DNA of 10,478 nucleotides, taken from assembly GCA_048550535.1 (NCBI GenBank), contig JBLYYN010000180.1, forward strand, positions 1-10,478, in the 5' to 3' direction. Below the pieces are notes generated by a model, which was given only the letters and a program-made list of their open reading frames with translations, had not been told where the DNA came from and ran no database searches. A program made the translations under genes and the position numbers. Origin of the DNA: CBDULX01 sp048550535 (GTDB lineage: Bacteria; Pseudomonadota; Gammaproteobacteria; SZUA-229). Positions within the stretch are counted from its first letter, which is position 1; each line of letters begins with the position of its first letter. Shown here piece by piece: positions 1 to 7,982 of this stretch.

Positions 1-604
1 CCAGTACCTGGATTTCTCTTATACCCGGGTAACTGGCATCTGGGACCTTCTGCTCTGTGAAAATAATATAGCCATCTTTTACCCTGGGTGTTTCAAAAGA
101 ATTGTAGGCCTGTGTTTCCGACTCATATAAACCCGTGTGATGCCAGATGATGTTGCCATTATCGAGATTGATTTTGGCAATTACACCTATGCCACCCAGG
201 TAAATTGAGTTGTTATGCACTAGAGCCGGGGAGATGTTAAATGCAAATAGTTCGGTCTGCCATTCAAAACTAAATTTGTCCTCATCAAACAGGCTGATCA
301 GTACGCTGCCAGAATCACCATCACTGATTGAAAATGTAAAAATAATTTTGTTTGCCAATGGTTTGAAATGTACGGATTCTATATAAAACTTTTTTGGCAG
401 CTTGAAAACGATGGACTTATTGTCTTTTTCCCTGAGCAAAGCACCTTCTACTGCTAGCGAATAAGAACTAGTAGCAGACTGAAAATGACAGCGTTCACTC
501 TCTGATTCCATCAGTGTGCAATACATATCATCCGTGCTCGCAATAACTGATGGGGGGTAGTTTGCTAACAGGGTAAAACACAAAAAACACAATTGTTTTG
601 TCAT
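1..604 (-). CDS. Secreted beta-propeller (PQQ-like repeat) protein, partial, 3' end outside the window
   Basis: An open frame of 201 codons runs from an ATG at 604 to the left edge without a stop, so the C-terminus is missing. The N-terminus (MTKQLCFLCFTLL, cleavage probably after SVIA near residue 22) looks like a Sec signal peptide, suggesting a periplasmic or exported protein. Residues about 125-156 (SPALVHNNSIYLGG then INLDNGNIIWHH) have the shape of a PQQ-like propeller blade: a strand with 'iYlgg', an 'L D . . t G . i . W' turn, then the next blade. Residues 170-185 (ETPRVKDGYIIFTEQ) start another blade. Cysteines at 6, 9, 29 and 39 are visible. An AAGG sequence 9 bases before the ATG can serve as ribosome binding site. 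The gene follows the hybrid kinase on the same strand after a 190-base gap. Specific function is unknown; the fold assignment is by pattern only. Confidence 0.72.
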   Translation of the reverse strand, partial: MTKQLCFLCFTLLANYPPSVIASTDDMYCTLMESESERCHFQSATSSYSLAVEGALLREKDNKSIVFKLPKKFYIESVHFKPLANKIIFTFSISDGDSGSVLISLFDEDKFSFEWQTELFAFNISPALVHNNSIYLGGIGVIAKINLDNGNIIWHHTGLYESETQAYNSFETPRVKDGYIIFTEQKVPDASYPGIREIQVL

Positions 605-756
605 GCTAATTTGCCTTATAAGATACCAGGGTACACGGGTTATTAATAAACCAGATTTTATGCCAAAACGATTTTATAAGCATGAAATTGCTTGCGCAAT
701 AGTTCACAGTTTAGTGATATTGGATTGGGAAATTCTGGCAATATGCCGACTTATCA

Positions 757-777
757 ATACTGATGGTCAGTATACTG
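757..777. other. Small hairpin between the kinase stop and the next gene
   Basis: ATACTG-atggt-CAGTAT forms a perfect 6-bp stem with a 5-base loop, and the right arm continues into a 10-bp palindrome (CAGTATACTG, 768-777). It lies about 18 bases downstream of the kinase stop codon. There is no T-run after it on the minus strand, so it is not a classical intrinsic terminator. It could slow transcription or protect the mRNA end, or be chance in AT-rich DNA. Confidence 0.25.
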
Positions 778-794
778 TTCATATATGCTCCGAT

Positions 795-3239
795 TCATTC
801 ATCGATCAGGTCATTGATGGATGAAATAAGTTGCTTGGTATCCAGTGGTTTTTGTAAACAAATATCGGCTGTTTTCTGTACCACGATATTTTCGTCTATA
901 TGTTCACTGTATCCGGTGCAGAGGATAACGGGTATGTCGGGATGTAGTATGGCAATCTGTTGAATCAATTGTAAGCCTGTAATGCCCGGCATACTCTGAT
1001 CAGTGATAATCAGATCATATTGCTCAGGGTTCTGTCTGAACTTGGTCAGGGCCTGCTTGGGATCGGAAAAATAATCCACACAGAAATTATTTATTTCCAG
1101 TAGTTCTTGCAGGAAGCTACCAATAGAGACTTCGTCATCGATAACCATAATATTGTGACAATTGTTTAGCTTTTTACTGACTGTTTTTGTTGATAATTTA
1201 TTATCTATATTTGAAATATCCGGCTGAGTAGTGCCCTGTTTGCTAGCAGCAGGGATCAGAAGCCGCATGATAGTCCCTGTTTCCTGACTGGAGTCGACCA
1301 ATATATGTCCATTCCAGCTATGTATAATGCCATGCACCATGGAAAGTCCCATACCTGTGCCTTTGCCAACATCTTTAGTAGTGAAAAAGGGTTCAAATAT
1401 ATGATTGATCAATTCCGGTTCTATGCCGGAACCATTGTCTTTGATACCTATTTCAATAAATTGACCACTGACATTTTCATGGCAGGAGTCACAATAGTCA
1501 TCCACTCTACGGTTTTTTATCCAGATGGAAATTTTACCCTGATTATTCAAAGCATCACGGGAATTTATGGCCAGATTCATAATGACCTGGTTGAGCTCGA
1601 CTGAATTAGCTAAAATTTCAGGCAAGTTTTCATCGAATTCGGTATCCATCTGAATGGAAGATGGAATGATGGAGCGTAACATATGCACGGCTTCCTGAAT
1701 TGCTGGAACCGGGTTGATATTTTGTGTATGTGAGTCATCGCCACGACTGAATGCCAGCATCTGGGCAACCAGTTCTCTGGCTCTTTCTGCTGAGTTCATA
1801 ACGTGCTGTAAATATTCAGCCAGTTTCCCCTGGCCGGGTTGAGCATATTTTTCTACTGCCAGTTCGGTATAACCCAATATGGATGCCAGGATATTATTAA
1901 AATCATGTGCGATACCGCCGGTAAGCTGTCCGATGGCTTCCATTTTCTGGGTTTGTAATAGCTGATGTTGCAGTTGTTCACGTTCCAGTTCGGCTTTTCT
2001 TTGTTCGGTAATATCAATACCGGTAGCAATGACATAGTTTACAGTCTTGTCGCTATCGAGTAAGGCGGTATTGGACCAGGCGAATAATCGTTTACCCGTG
2101 TAGCGGGTTTTCCAGTGATTTTCATAATGACTGGGAAAATGGCCGGCGCTAAGTTCCTTGAATACATTCTGTACGCCTTCTATCTGCTCATCGGGAATCA
2201 GGTAATTCCAGATGGGTTTACCCTGAAGCTCTTCAGCGCTATAGCCCGTAATGTCTTCAGCACTTTTATTAAATTGAACTATTTCTCCATTTTTATTCAG
2301 AACCGTAATTACGGTGCCGACGGTATCGAGTACTGCGTTACTGAAATCTTTCTCTTGTTTCAAGACCTGTATGGATAGTTTTCTATCGCGATTATATTTA
2401 ATAACCAGTAATACGATGGTAATGGCCAGCAGACTAACCGTCAGGCTGACAATACGGCTTAACCATATGCTGGATGGAAGTTGTTGCCAGCCACCTTTAG
2501 GTATTGCAGCTATTTGCCAGTTGCCCTGTGGCAGCTGAATATCGAGTAATACCGGATCGGATCGAAAAACAGAAGACTCACCCAGAATCATCTCTCCCGT
2601 GGCGCCATGTCCATCCTTGCCGCGTAAGGCAATGCTGAGTTCATCATTAAATTTTGAAAGCTGTGCCTGTTCGAGCAATTTTTGAAAATCAATGACGATG
2701 GATACACTGCCCCAGAAATTATTATCTAATGGCGGCTGTTGATCGCTATTCAAATATATGGGTGAGCGGCCAATGATGCCGGTACCACCCTGAATCAGTG
2801 GCAGAGGCCCCGAGATTACTTGCTTCCCAGTATTTTTAATATGATTGATGGCATTTTTCTGTTCGGGTATTGCGCTTAAATCGAAGCCAATGGCGACTTC
2901 GTTACCTTCAACTGGATAGACATGACGAATAACCATGTCCGAGATAATAGAAACGTTGCGTACAGATGTAGATGCCGGGATAAGGTGTTTGGCAAAAGTC
3001 TGGAATTCCTGGTTGCTGATTTTGGGGTCTGCATGGACGATAGAAGATATAGCCTGCAATATTATCATATTGGAATTGAGTGTAGTCTGAAGGTTGCTTT
3101 TTAACTGGCTGGCTTTGTCATAAATATACAAACGACTTTCTTTATCAAGTTCCTGTATGGTAATCGCATCGTATAGTGTCATTGCTATGAGCATGACCAA
3201 AATCAGGATTACAGAAATGAACCAGTATGCGATTTTCAT
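795..3239 (-). CDS. Membrane hybrid histidine kinase: CHASE-PAS-HisKA-HATPase-REC
   Basis: An 814-residue hybrid sensor kinase. Membrane segments near 5-23 and 258-282 bracket a periplasmic CHASE-like sensor (about 60-200; note VYPVEGNEVAIGFDL and the GPLPLIQGGTGIIGRSPIY block). A PAS domain spans about 297-410 (TGYSAEELQGKPIW, then YVIATGIDITEQRKAE). The dimerisation/phosphoacceptor helix has the HDFNNILA signature with H445. The ATPase domain shows the N box (NLAINSRDA, near 555), G1 DNGSG (601-605) and G2 GKGTGMGL (625-632). A C-terminal receiver (about 696-810) has the acidic pair D701/D702, phosphoacceptor D747 (ITDQSMPG), T775 and K797, all the residues a working receiver needs. The protein should autophosphorylate in response to an extracytoplasmic ligand and pass phosphate to its own receiver. 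No HPt protein or output regulator is visible in the window, so the downstream partner is unknown. AGGT sits 6 bases before the ATG. The ligand cannot be deduced. Confidence 0.95.
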   Translation of the reverse strand: MKIAYWFISVILILVMLIAMTLYDAITIQELDKESRLYIYDKASQLKSNLQTTLNSNMIILQAISSIVHADPKISNQEFQTFAKHLIPASTSVRNVSIISDMVIRHVYPVEGNEVAIGFDLSAIPEQKNAINHIKNTGKQVISGPLPLIQGGTGIIGRSPIYLNSDQQPPLDNNFWGSVSIVIDFQKLLEQAQLSKFNDELSIALRGKDGHGATGEMILGESSVFRSDPVLLDIQLPQGNWQIAAIPKGGWQQLPSSIWLSRIVSLTVSLLAITIVLLVIKYNRDRKLSIQVLKQEKDFSNAVLDTVGTVITVLNKNGEIVQFNKSAEDITGYSAEELQGKPIWNYLIPDEQIEGVQNVFKELSAGHFPSHYENHWKTRYTGKRLFAWSNTALLDSDKTVNYVIATGIDITEQRKAELEREQLQHQLLQTQKMEAIGQLTGGIAHDFNNILASILGYTELAVEKYAQPGQGKLAEYLQHVMNSAERARELVAQMLAFSRGDDSHTQNINPVPAIQEAVHMLRSIIPSSIQMDTEFDENLPEILANSVELNQVIMNLAINSRDALNNQGKISIWIKNRRVDDYCDSCHENVSGQFIEIGIKDNGSGIEPELINHIFEPFFTTKDVGKGTGMGLSMVHGIIHSWNGHILVDSSQETGTIMRLLIPAASKQGTTQPDISNIDNKLSTKTVSKKLNNCHNIMVIDDEVSIGSFLQELLEINNFCVDYFSDPKQALTKFRQNPEQYDLIITDQSMPGITGLQLIQQIAILHPDIPVILCTGYSEHIDENIVVQKTADICLQKPLDTKQLISSINDLIDE

Positions 3240-3596
3240 TTATTTACCTGCTGAACAGACTCAGCCTTTATCATCATTATTGGAATATGATATTAATAAT
3301 ATCCAGAGTGTAGTGAATTTTACAGGATTATGGCCGAAATTTGGCTCGATATATGCAATATATTGGTTAAATTAATCAAATGACATGGAATGCAGTGTTT
3401 TTAGTGTGCCTATATTGATGGTGTCTGTCTTTATGCATAACTCACGAGAAGAAATATATGAAAATCAATAGTTTATATGAATAGGATGGGTCATAAACAG
3501 TAAACTACAGCTAAATAGGTGATATGAGTTAAATCTGTGATCTGGCCTCGTATTTAATTAAGGCAAAAGGCAAGACCAAGTACTGTTTTTTAATTG
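3240..3596. other. AT-rich intergenic region upstream of the kinase
   Basis: There is no credible gene in this 357-base gap; the short frames across it lack family resemblance and good start sites. It should contain the kinase promoter, read leftward, but I cannot fix -35/-10 boxes with confidence. Two things stand out: a short AT palindrome (3289-3303, listed separately) and AGGCAAAAGG at 3561-3570. The latter resembles the beginning of the 32-bp module seen at 8087, 8472 and 9730, but the similarity stops after about 15 bases. Confidence 0.5.
3289..3303. promoter_or_regulatory. Palindrome GATATT-aat-AATATC upstream of the kinase
   Basis: A perfect 6-bp inverted repeat with a 3-base spacer lies 50-65 bases upstream of the kinase start codon, a position where an operator for a small dimeric regulator could sit. 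It consists only of A/T apart from the outer G/C pair, so chance is a real possibility. No other copy was noticed in the window. Confidence 0.2.
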
Positions 3597-4413
3597 CTAA
3601 AGGCATGTTCTATTACGTCCGGTATTTTTAGCTTGATAAAGTGCGCTATCCGCTCGCTCCAGCCAGGTCTTGCTAGTGTAAGTAACATCACAGGCAGCCA
3701 CACCCAGAGATATGGTGACGGAGCCTTAATCGAAATAGCTTGGTTAGATTAATGACCACCTGATCACCCGTCGCATGCCCGAATGCATCATTAATATTTT
3801 TGAAGTGATCAATATCAAGCAGTATCAGGGTAGTTGTCACTTCACTTCGTTTTAGGAAAGCAATACTTTCCCTGGCATCTTCATCAAACAAGCGACGATT
3901 ACCGGCACCTGTCAGGGCATCTCTTGTAGCCTGTGTGACAAGTTTCTCCTGGTGTTCTTGCATATTTATGGAAAAAACATAGGAGAATATATTGTTCAGT
4001 ATTATCGTGATCAGGATGCTAACAAACTCCAGATATTCAAGATTCATACTGATAACCGGTATAAGTACGAACAAGGCAAGCATATTGGCAGTAGCCGCTT
4101 CGCCTGGCTTGAGAAGAAAATATGCTGCGGTCATGGTTGGGAAAGCCCAATAGATCAGGGAGGGGCCGTTGATATAAATGACCGCGACCGTAGCACATAA
4201 AGTAAAAACAGTGAGCACTATGCTTGGAATGCGTACTTTCCTGGTCATCCATACGTACAGTGCGACCAGACCAAAGCCCAGAACAATAGCGGCGTCAACC
4301 GTGCCCATGAGCCATTGCGACCTTATAAACTGTAAAATCACAAAAGGAAAAACGCCAATCATACCTACCGTAGGCACAGCCAGCAGGATGTATTCTTTAA
4401 AGGTGCGTTTCAT
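3597..4413 (-). pseudogene. Membrane diguanylate cyclase (GGDEF) gene broken by internal deletion and frameshift
   Basis: The intact frame from ATG 4413 gives 241 residues, ending at a stop at 3688-3690. Residues 1-150 contain about five or six hydrophobic segments, a membrane sensor part. A GGDEF domain then starts correctly: TRDALTGAGNRR (163-174), LILLDIDHFKNINDAFGH (196-213), ATGDQVVINLTKLFR. After this the frame runs into RLRHHISGCGCL and stops. In the frame shifted by one base, the same DNA reads SVTISLGVAAC, then WLERADSALYQAKNTGRN, and stops at 3597-3599. That is the normal end of a GGDEF domain. The roughly 50 residues that normally join the halves, including the GG[DE]EF active site and RxxD region, are absent. 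The gene therefore cannot make an active cyclase: no c-di-GMP synthesis is expected, though the membrane part may still be made. It lies upstream of the kinase on the same strand. Confidence 0.88.
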
Positions 4414-4779
4414 AGCATGTTGTACATCGGGTCTTGAATTAAAGGAATTAAAGGGGGTGCTAACAAATGTGACTCATTAACGCTTGTCAGCGACCTCTTT
4501 CTTGTTTCCTGATTAGTGTAGTAGATTCTGGCTTAGGTTTCGCCCTCGGAAACGCATGACGCAGTTGCCGAGCAAACATCTGCCCGAACAACGCTCGTCA
4601 GACATGCTCGCAGATAAAATGGCAGGAGCAATTATAAACATGCTCTGCATGGCCAGAAGGGTGAAGGGCAGGCCTACATGGAGGTATGCGGTATGCGGTA
4701 TGTGGCATTGGGGGCAGAATAAAAACTCGAAACCTTAACAAAAAGAAGGGCAGGCAATTTTTACTCTAACCCAAAATAT
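4414..4779. other. Gene-poor stretch between the GGDEF pseudogene and the cassette-like genes
   Basis: No gene can be supported in these 366 bases. A plus-strand frame at 4556-4738 (60 codons) has a GGAA before its ATG but no convincing family match. The stretch contains a heptamer tandem repeat (4683-4703), a palindrome CATGC-tct-GCATG (about 4640-4652), and an imperfect inverted repeat GCTAACAA / TTGTCAGC (4459-4466 with 4484-4491). The last recalls the outer arms of an attC site but lacks a proper inner stem. No attC could be found directly after the stop of the 4780-5724 gene, where a cassette would carry one. By eye this stretch has higher GC than the genes to its right, and it may mark the end of the cassette region. 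Confidence 0.5.
4683..4703 (+). repeat. Three tandem copies of a 7-base unit (GGTATGC)
   Basis: GGTATGC GGTATGC GGTATGT: two exact copies and one with a change in the last base. It lies in non-coding DNA, so copy number could vary by slippage without effect on a protein. Confidence 0.85.
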
Positions 4780-5724
4780 CTAGTTATTGATTTCCGCCCC
4801 ATTAATTTTGAAATACCTTAACACTCGTAACGCTCTTAATGTATTCCAACGACTGGGTTCGCCGGCTTTTTCCATATCAAAATATGTTTGCCCAGGATGT
4901 TTTGCCTGAATAGGCCACCTGTTGTCGGCTCTGCGTTTTTTCAGCAATACCTGAATTACATCATCCATTCCAGGGTCGTATTCTACTTCAGCAAGGCGAA
5001 AATAATCCAGTGCACGTAAAATGTCATACCTCCATCGTGAAGGATAGGAAAGCATCAACATTTTTTTGTCTATTATCAGACCCGTTCTATCCGACCGAAA
5101 CAATTTATGCTGTAGTAAGAACTCTCTGGATTTAATTTCAGAAGATTGCAACTCCTTAAGTCTATATTTGTATCCATTCCTCGTATATTCCAGTATGCCT
5201 TCAATAACACAAAGCGTGGAGTTCATTGAGCTATGCACGGCACCTTTTGTATTTGAGAAGCAGTTAAAACCACCATCAGCCATATGTTCTGTAATTAAAA
5301 AATCAACAATGGACATCAAGTCATTTTCGTTGACCCCGAAATACGAAGCATAGTTTAAAAACATACCATTTATACAGACATCACTTTTCCGATTTTTTCC
5401 TGCTGGATAAATCCCTCCATCCGGGCCTTTAAGGTTTTGAATTAGTAATGATAAAGTTTGACGTACTTTATTGTTATTTTGAGATATTCCAAGATTTTTC
5501 AGGTCCATGATCGTATAGTGCGTTGATGTCCATTTAGGTTGATAAAAACTCCGTCCCCAATGTCCATCTTGTTTGCGAAAAGAAAGAAGATCAGCGCCCC
5601 AGCCTTCTTTCGCTATTCTTTCCTGAAGCTGTTGCTGTTCATTGTTTAGCAGGTCTCGGTGTACCTGAAACTGTATGGAGACATCCCCATTGAGAAGCCA
5701 TTCTATTAGATCATTCTCTTTCAT
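4780..5724 (-). CDS. Terpenoid-cyclase-fold (prenyltransferase/squalene-oxidase repeat) protein, probable cassette gene
   Basis: A 314-residue protein with no signal peptide. It contains several repeats of the alpha-alpha toroid kind found in squalene cyclases and related proteins: QDGHWGRSFYQPKW followed by a helix (52-77), GPDGGIYPAGKN (100-111), MADGGFNCFSNTKGAVHSS (148-166), and a final NRWPIQ...GEPSRWNTLRALRVLRYF (268-305). The DGG-F/W and W-x-T-x2-A-L-R patterns are the QW-like elements of the family. At 314 residues it is about half the size of a real squalene-hopene cyclase, and I see no DxDD acid motif, so terpene cyclisation is unlikely. Proteins like this are usually annotated only by fold. 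It lies 20 bases past a candidate attC (5744-5787) and follows the 5796-6149 gene on the same strand, so it may be a gene cassette. No attC was found after its stop, which suggests that end of the cassette is lost. The ribosome binding site is weak. Confidence 0.85.
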   Translation of the reverse strand: MKENDLIEWLLNGDVSIQFQVHRDLLNNEQQQLQERIAKEGWGADLLSFRKQDGHWGRSFYQPKWTSTHYTIMDLKNLGISQNNNKVRQTLSLLIQNLKGPDGGIYPAGKNRKSDVCINGMFLNYASYFGVNENDLMSIVDFLITEHMADGGFNCFSNTKGAVHSSMNSTLCVIEGILEYTRNGYKYRLKELQSSEIKSREFLLQHKLFRSDRTGLIIDKKMLMLSYPSRWRYDILRALDYFRLAEVEYDPGMDDVIQVLLKKRRADNRWPIQAKHPGQTYFDMEKAGEPSRWNTLRALRVLRYFKINGAEINN

Positions 5725-5743
5725 CTTGTTGTTTCTTTTTTAC

Positions 5744-5787
5744 ACATAACGGATGAGGTCTTTGAGCCCAATGCCAATTTGTTAGCA
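5744..5787 (-). other. Candidate short attC site between two cassette-like genes
   Basis: On the minus strand this begins TGCTAAC (5787-5781), nine bases after the stop of the upstream gene, and ends GTTATGT (5750-5744), 20 bases before the next start. TAAC and GTTA pair, and the stem can be continued with GGATG against C(A)ATTT using two G-T pairs and one bulged base, which is the kind of imperfect stem with extrahelical bases seen in attC sites. Against it: the outer bases do not pair, the core boxes deviate from RYYYAAC/GTTRRRY, and at 44 bp it is shorter than most attC. Position and orientation fit an array read on the minus strand. Confidence 0.42.
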
Positions 5788-5795
5788 TATAATTA

Positions 5796-6149
5796 TTAAG
5801 CATGAAACATGGCACCTGAAATAACAGCTTTATCATTTATTTCTTTGAAATAATAGATAGCAAGCCCATGCTCATCTCTTTTTTCAAATTTCATTTTCCA
5901 TATAATTATTATATTGTCTGGGTTCTTATGTAGTGTAACAAAATCAATTATTTCGTGGCTTCCCAACTGTCCATAAGCATCGTTTCTTTGCTTATTGAAC
6001 TCATGAATATCTACTTGCTTACGAAATTCATCTGTTTGATCTTTTGAGAATTTCACATAATCATTTTCATTCCAGCCATTTTCCATGTTTTCTGCCAAAA
6101 TGATGAGAGTATTTAGTATTTCGTTATCAGTATTAGAGAGTAGTTTCAT
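5796..6149 (-). CDS. Unrecognised 117-residue cytoplasmic protein, probable integron cassette gene
   Basis: I do not recognise this family. The frame is open further upstream to 6203, but those extra 18 residues are the translation of repeat copy 1. The ATG at 6149 is preceded by AGGAAG with 6 bases spacing, so it is the likely start. The 117-residue protein begins with a helical, acidic part (EILNTLIILAENMENGW) and ends with alternating strands (DFVTLHKNPDNIIIIWKMKF, then HGLAIYYFKEINDKAVISGA). This order, helices then an antiparallel sheet, would suit a small cystatin- or NTF2-like fold, but that is a guess. There is no signal peptide or membrane segment. Immediately upstream is GTTAGC, attC-core-like, adjoining the repeat end. 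Downstream is the candidate attC at 5744-5787. AT-rich composition matches the other cassette-like genes. Confidence 0.75.
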   Translation of the reverse strand: MKLLSNTDNEILNTLIILAENMENGWNENDYVKFSKDQTDEFRKQVDIHEFNKQRNDAYGQLGSHEIIDFVTLHKNPDNIIIIWKMKFEKRDEHGLAIYYFKEINDKAVISGAMFHA

Positions 6150-6173
6150 AACGAACTTCCTTTTGAAAGCTAA

Positions 6174-6389
6174 CGAGGCTGTAGAAAAAACCATATAAAT
6201 CAAAACAGATTCCAGGCATTTGAATTGCCGTATAATCTCAAAGCTCTAATATATTAGATTATTTTAAAGCCTGAATGATTTTATTATCCCTTATCATGCC
6301 CATTGGGTTGGTTTTCGTCCAGTGTTTTACCCTATTGAACCGTAATGCTGTAATTTATCGATATTGTGGATCATACAGTACATCAACCA
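6174..6389 (-). repeat. IS-remnant repeat, copy 1 (shortened)
   Basis: About 216 bases almost identical to the start of copies 2 and 3. The right end of the element (minus strand) is TTTTTTCTACAGCCTCG and touches TTAGC in front of the 5796-6149 gene. On its other side it contains, on the minus strand, the transposase tail WLMYCMIHNIDKLQHYGSIG followed by TAA. The match to the other copies ends at 6389, so this copy lacks about 100 bases present in them. It lies 15 bases past the stop of the cardiolipin synthase gene, separating that gene from the cassette. Confidence 0.9.
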
Positions 6390-6403
6390 GCATGATCATT
6401 TGT

Positions 6404-7885
6404 CTATAGATAAGGCATAAACAACCAGCATGCTGAGTCTCTAATGCGGACAGATAATCGACGCTCATCAACTTCCTGTAATGTTACCTCGGTTGAATGC
6501 TGGCAAATATCCCTGGCATAATTGGCCAGCCTGGCAACAGTTTCAGAGCCGACAACTTCCAGATTAAGTTCAAAGTTAAGCCGTAAGCTGCGCGGGTCTA
6601 GATTCGCCGAACCAATCTGTGCATAAATGCCATCGACCACAAACAGTTTAGTATGTGCAAAGGGGGCAGGTTGATAATAGACCTTCACATCAAGCTGAAG
6701 TAATTCCCAAAGCAGATTGCGTGTCGCCCAATCAACAAAACGCAGGTTGCTCCGTTGTGGCAGAATGATGACGACATCTACGCCACGAAGTGCTGCAGAT
6801 TGAAGACTGGCGATCATCTCCCGAGATGGTAGGAAGTACGGAGTTATAATAATAATTTCATGTTGCGCAGCCGAAATCGCCCCCATCATGACCAGGGAGA
6901 TCTTATCCAGATCCTCATTCGGGCCGTCGTTGATGCATCGGCAATAGTTCATTCCATTTTGCACATGTTCCGTGTCCTTGATTTTAAGAATTTCGCCGGT
7001 GACAAATCGCCAGTCCTCAATAAAGATTGATTCTAATTGTGCCACTACCGGCCCCTGCACATAAAAATGAAGATCAGCAGTCCTATGGCCTGAAGCCGAC
7101 TCCATCAGGTGTCTGCTGCCGATGTTCATGCCACCGGTAAATCCTTGTTCACCATCTACCACCAGTATTTTTCGATGATTGCGTAAATTGACAAAGAACG
7201 CCGGTGGCAGTAATTTGGGTGGCAGAAAACGCTCGACACGAATACCCGTTCGGCGCAATGCTCGGCTCATTCGAGGCCAGGAATAGAGTTCTCCTACACC
7301 GTCTACAATTACTCTCACCTGTACCCCTCTTTTATGGGCAGCGGTTAGCGCAGCGACAAAAGCACTACCAATAGCATCGGATTCAAACAAGTAGGTAACC
7401 AGTAGCACATGACAGACCGCCGAATTAATTGCCTCCAGCATTGCCGGATAGGCCTGTTCTCCATTATGTAAAATACTCACATCATTGCCCGCTGTTAATG
7501 GCAGTGATGTCACACGATTTGATACACGCACAAAGCTTTTCCATTGTGTATCCAGCTCCTGCAAATCACTGGTGAGTTTAACTCCCATAGAACCTCTCTC
7601 ATAGCCTACCTGAAACCGGAATAGATGTGGCTGTGAAAGTTTACGAGCCTGAGTCTGGATTCGATTGATACCGAACATGTAGTACAACAATGGGCCTGCT
7701 AATGGGAAAAACAAACACACAGACACCCATCCCAAAGCTGCACGCGAATCACGCTTGTACAACATGGCATGCACAGCCGCCAGTGGGGCCAACACAAAAT
7801 GGGCGCCTGCCACTATCCAGTGCCAGGGCAGTATTCGAATACTTGACCAGATTAGATTTAAAAGATGGTCTAGATCTATGTCCAT
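6404..7885 (-). CDS. cls: Cardiolipin synthase, phospholipase D superfamily (ClsA type)
   Basis: A 493-residue inner-membrane enzyme that condenses two phosphatidylglycerol molecules to cardiolipin and glycerol. An N-terminal PLDc_N region has two membrane segments (about 22-42 and 50-72; note LGWVSVCLFFPLAGPLLYYMFG). It is followed by two complete HKD motifs: HRKILVVD (H237, K239, D244) with the downstream GGMNIG, and HTKLFVVD (H411, K413, D418) with GSANLDPRS. Both catalytic halves and the usual C-terminal tail (WLFMPYL) are present, and the length is normal for the family, so the gene looks functional. By eye its GC content is clearly higher than that of the small flanking genes. It has no attC at its 3' end and is flanked by repeat copies 1 and 2 in the same orientation. 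This suggests a different origin from the cassettes. The ATG at 7885 is the first sensible start; ATAGG lies just upstream. Confidence 0.96.
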   Translation of the reverse strand: MDIDLDHLLNLIWSSIRILPWHWIVAGAHFVLAPLAAVHAMLYKRDSRAALGWVSVCLFFPLAGPLLYYMFGINRIQTQARKLSQPHLFRFQVGYERGSMGVKLTSDLQELDTQWKSFVRVSNRVTSLPLTAGNDVSILHNGEQAYPAMLEAINSAVCHVLLVTYLFESDAIGSAFVAALTAAHKRGVQVRVIVDGVGELYSWPRMSRALRRTGIRVERFLPPKLLPPAFFVNLRNHRKILVVDGEQGFTGGMNIGSRHLMESASGHRTADLHFYVQGPVVAQLESIFIEDWRFVTGEILKIKDTEHVQNGMNYCRCINDGPNEDLDKISLVMMGAISAAQHEIIIITPYFLPSREMIASLQSAALRGVDVVIILPQRSNLRFVDWATRNLLWELLQLDVKVYYQPAPFAHTKLFVVDGIYAQIGSANLDPRSLRLNFELNLEVVGSETVARLANYARDICQHSTEVTLQEVDERRLSVRIRDSACWLFMPYL

Positions 7886-7932
7886 TTTTGGCCTATTTAA
7901 GATCCATCAGCCTGTGTATTTTCATTGATATA

Positions 7933-7959
7933 TGCATTAACAATGCACTCAGGGCTGAG
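7933..7959. promoter_or_regulatory. Two adjacent inverted repeats upstream of cls
   Basis: TGCATT-aac-AATGCA (7933-7947) is directly followed by CTCAG-gg-CTGAG (7948-7959). Both are perfect and together lie 48-74 bases upstream of the cls start codon, in the region where its promoter must be. On the minus strand a TTGTTA falls inside the first repeat, and an AATACA-like -10 could lie 17 bases further on. An operator overlapping the promoter is therefore possible. No experimentally known site is recognised. Confidence 0.3.
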
Positions 7960-7982
7960 GTTCTCCCAATAAAACGGATAAT

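Noticed and set aside
1305..1604. Plus-strand frame of 99 codons inside the kinase gene
   Set aside because: It lies opposite the HATPase region of a clear kinase gene and has no family resemblance, so it is a shadow frame.
4459..4491. GCTAACAA...TTGTCAGC as an attC or attI for the array end
   Set aside because: One mismatch in the outer arms, a 17-base interior without a stem, and core boxes that do not fit; also 290 bases from the nearest gene end.
4556..4738. Plus-strand 60-codon frame (MTQLPSKHLPEQRSSDML...) possibly the broken N-terminus of a gene, faintly like the start of an alternative oxidase
   Set aside because: The resemblance covers only the weakly conserved first 30 residues, the frame then becomes meaningless, and no diagnostic motif (such as the LETVA block) follows in any frame.
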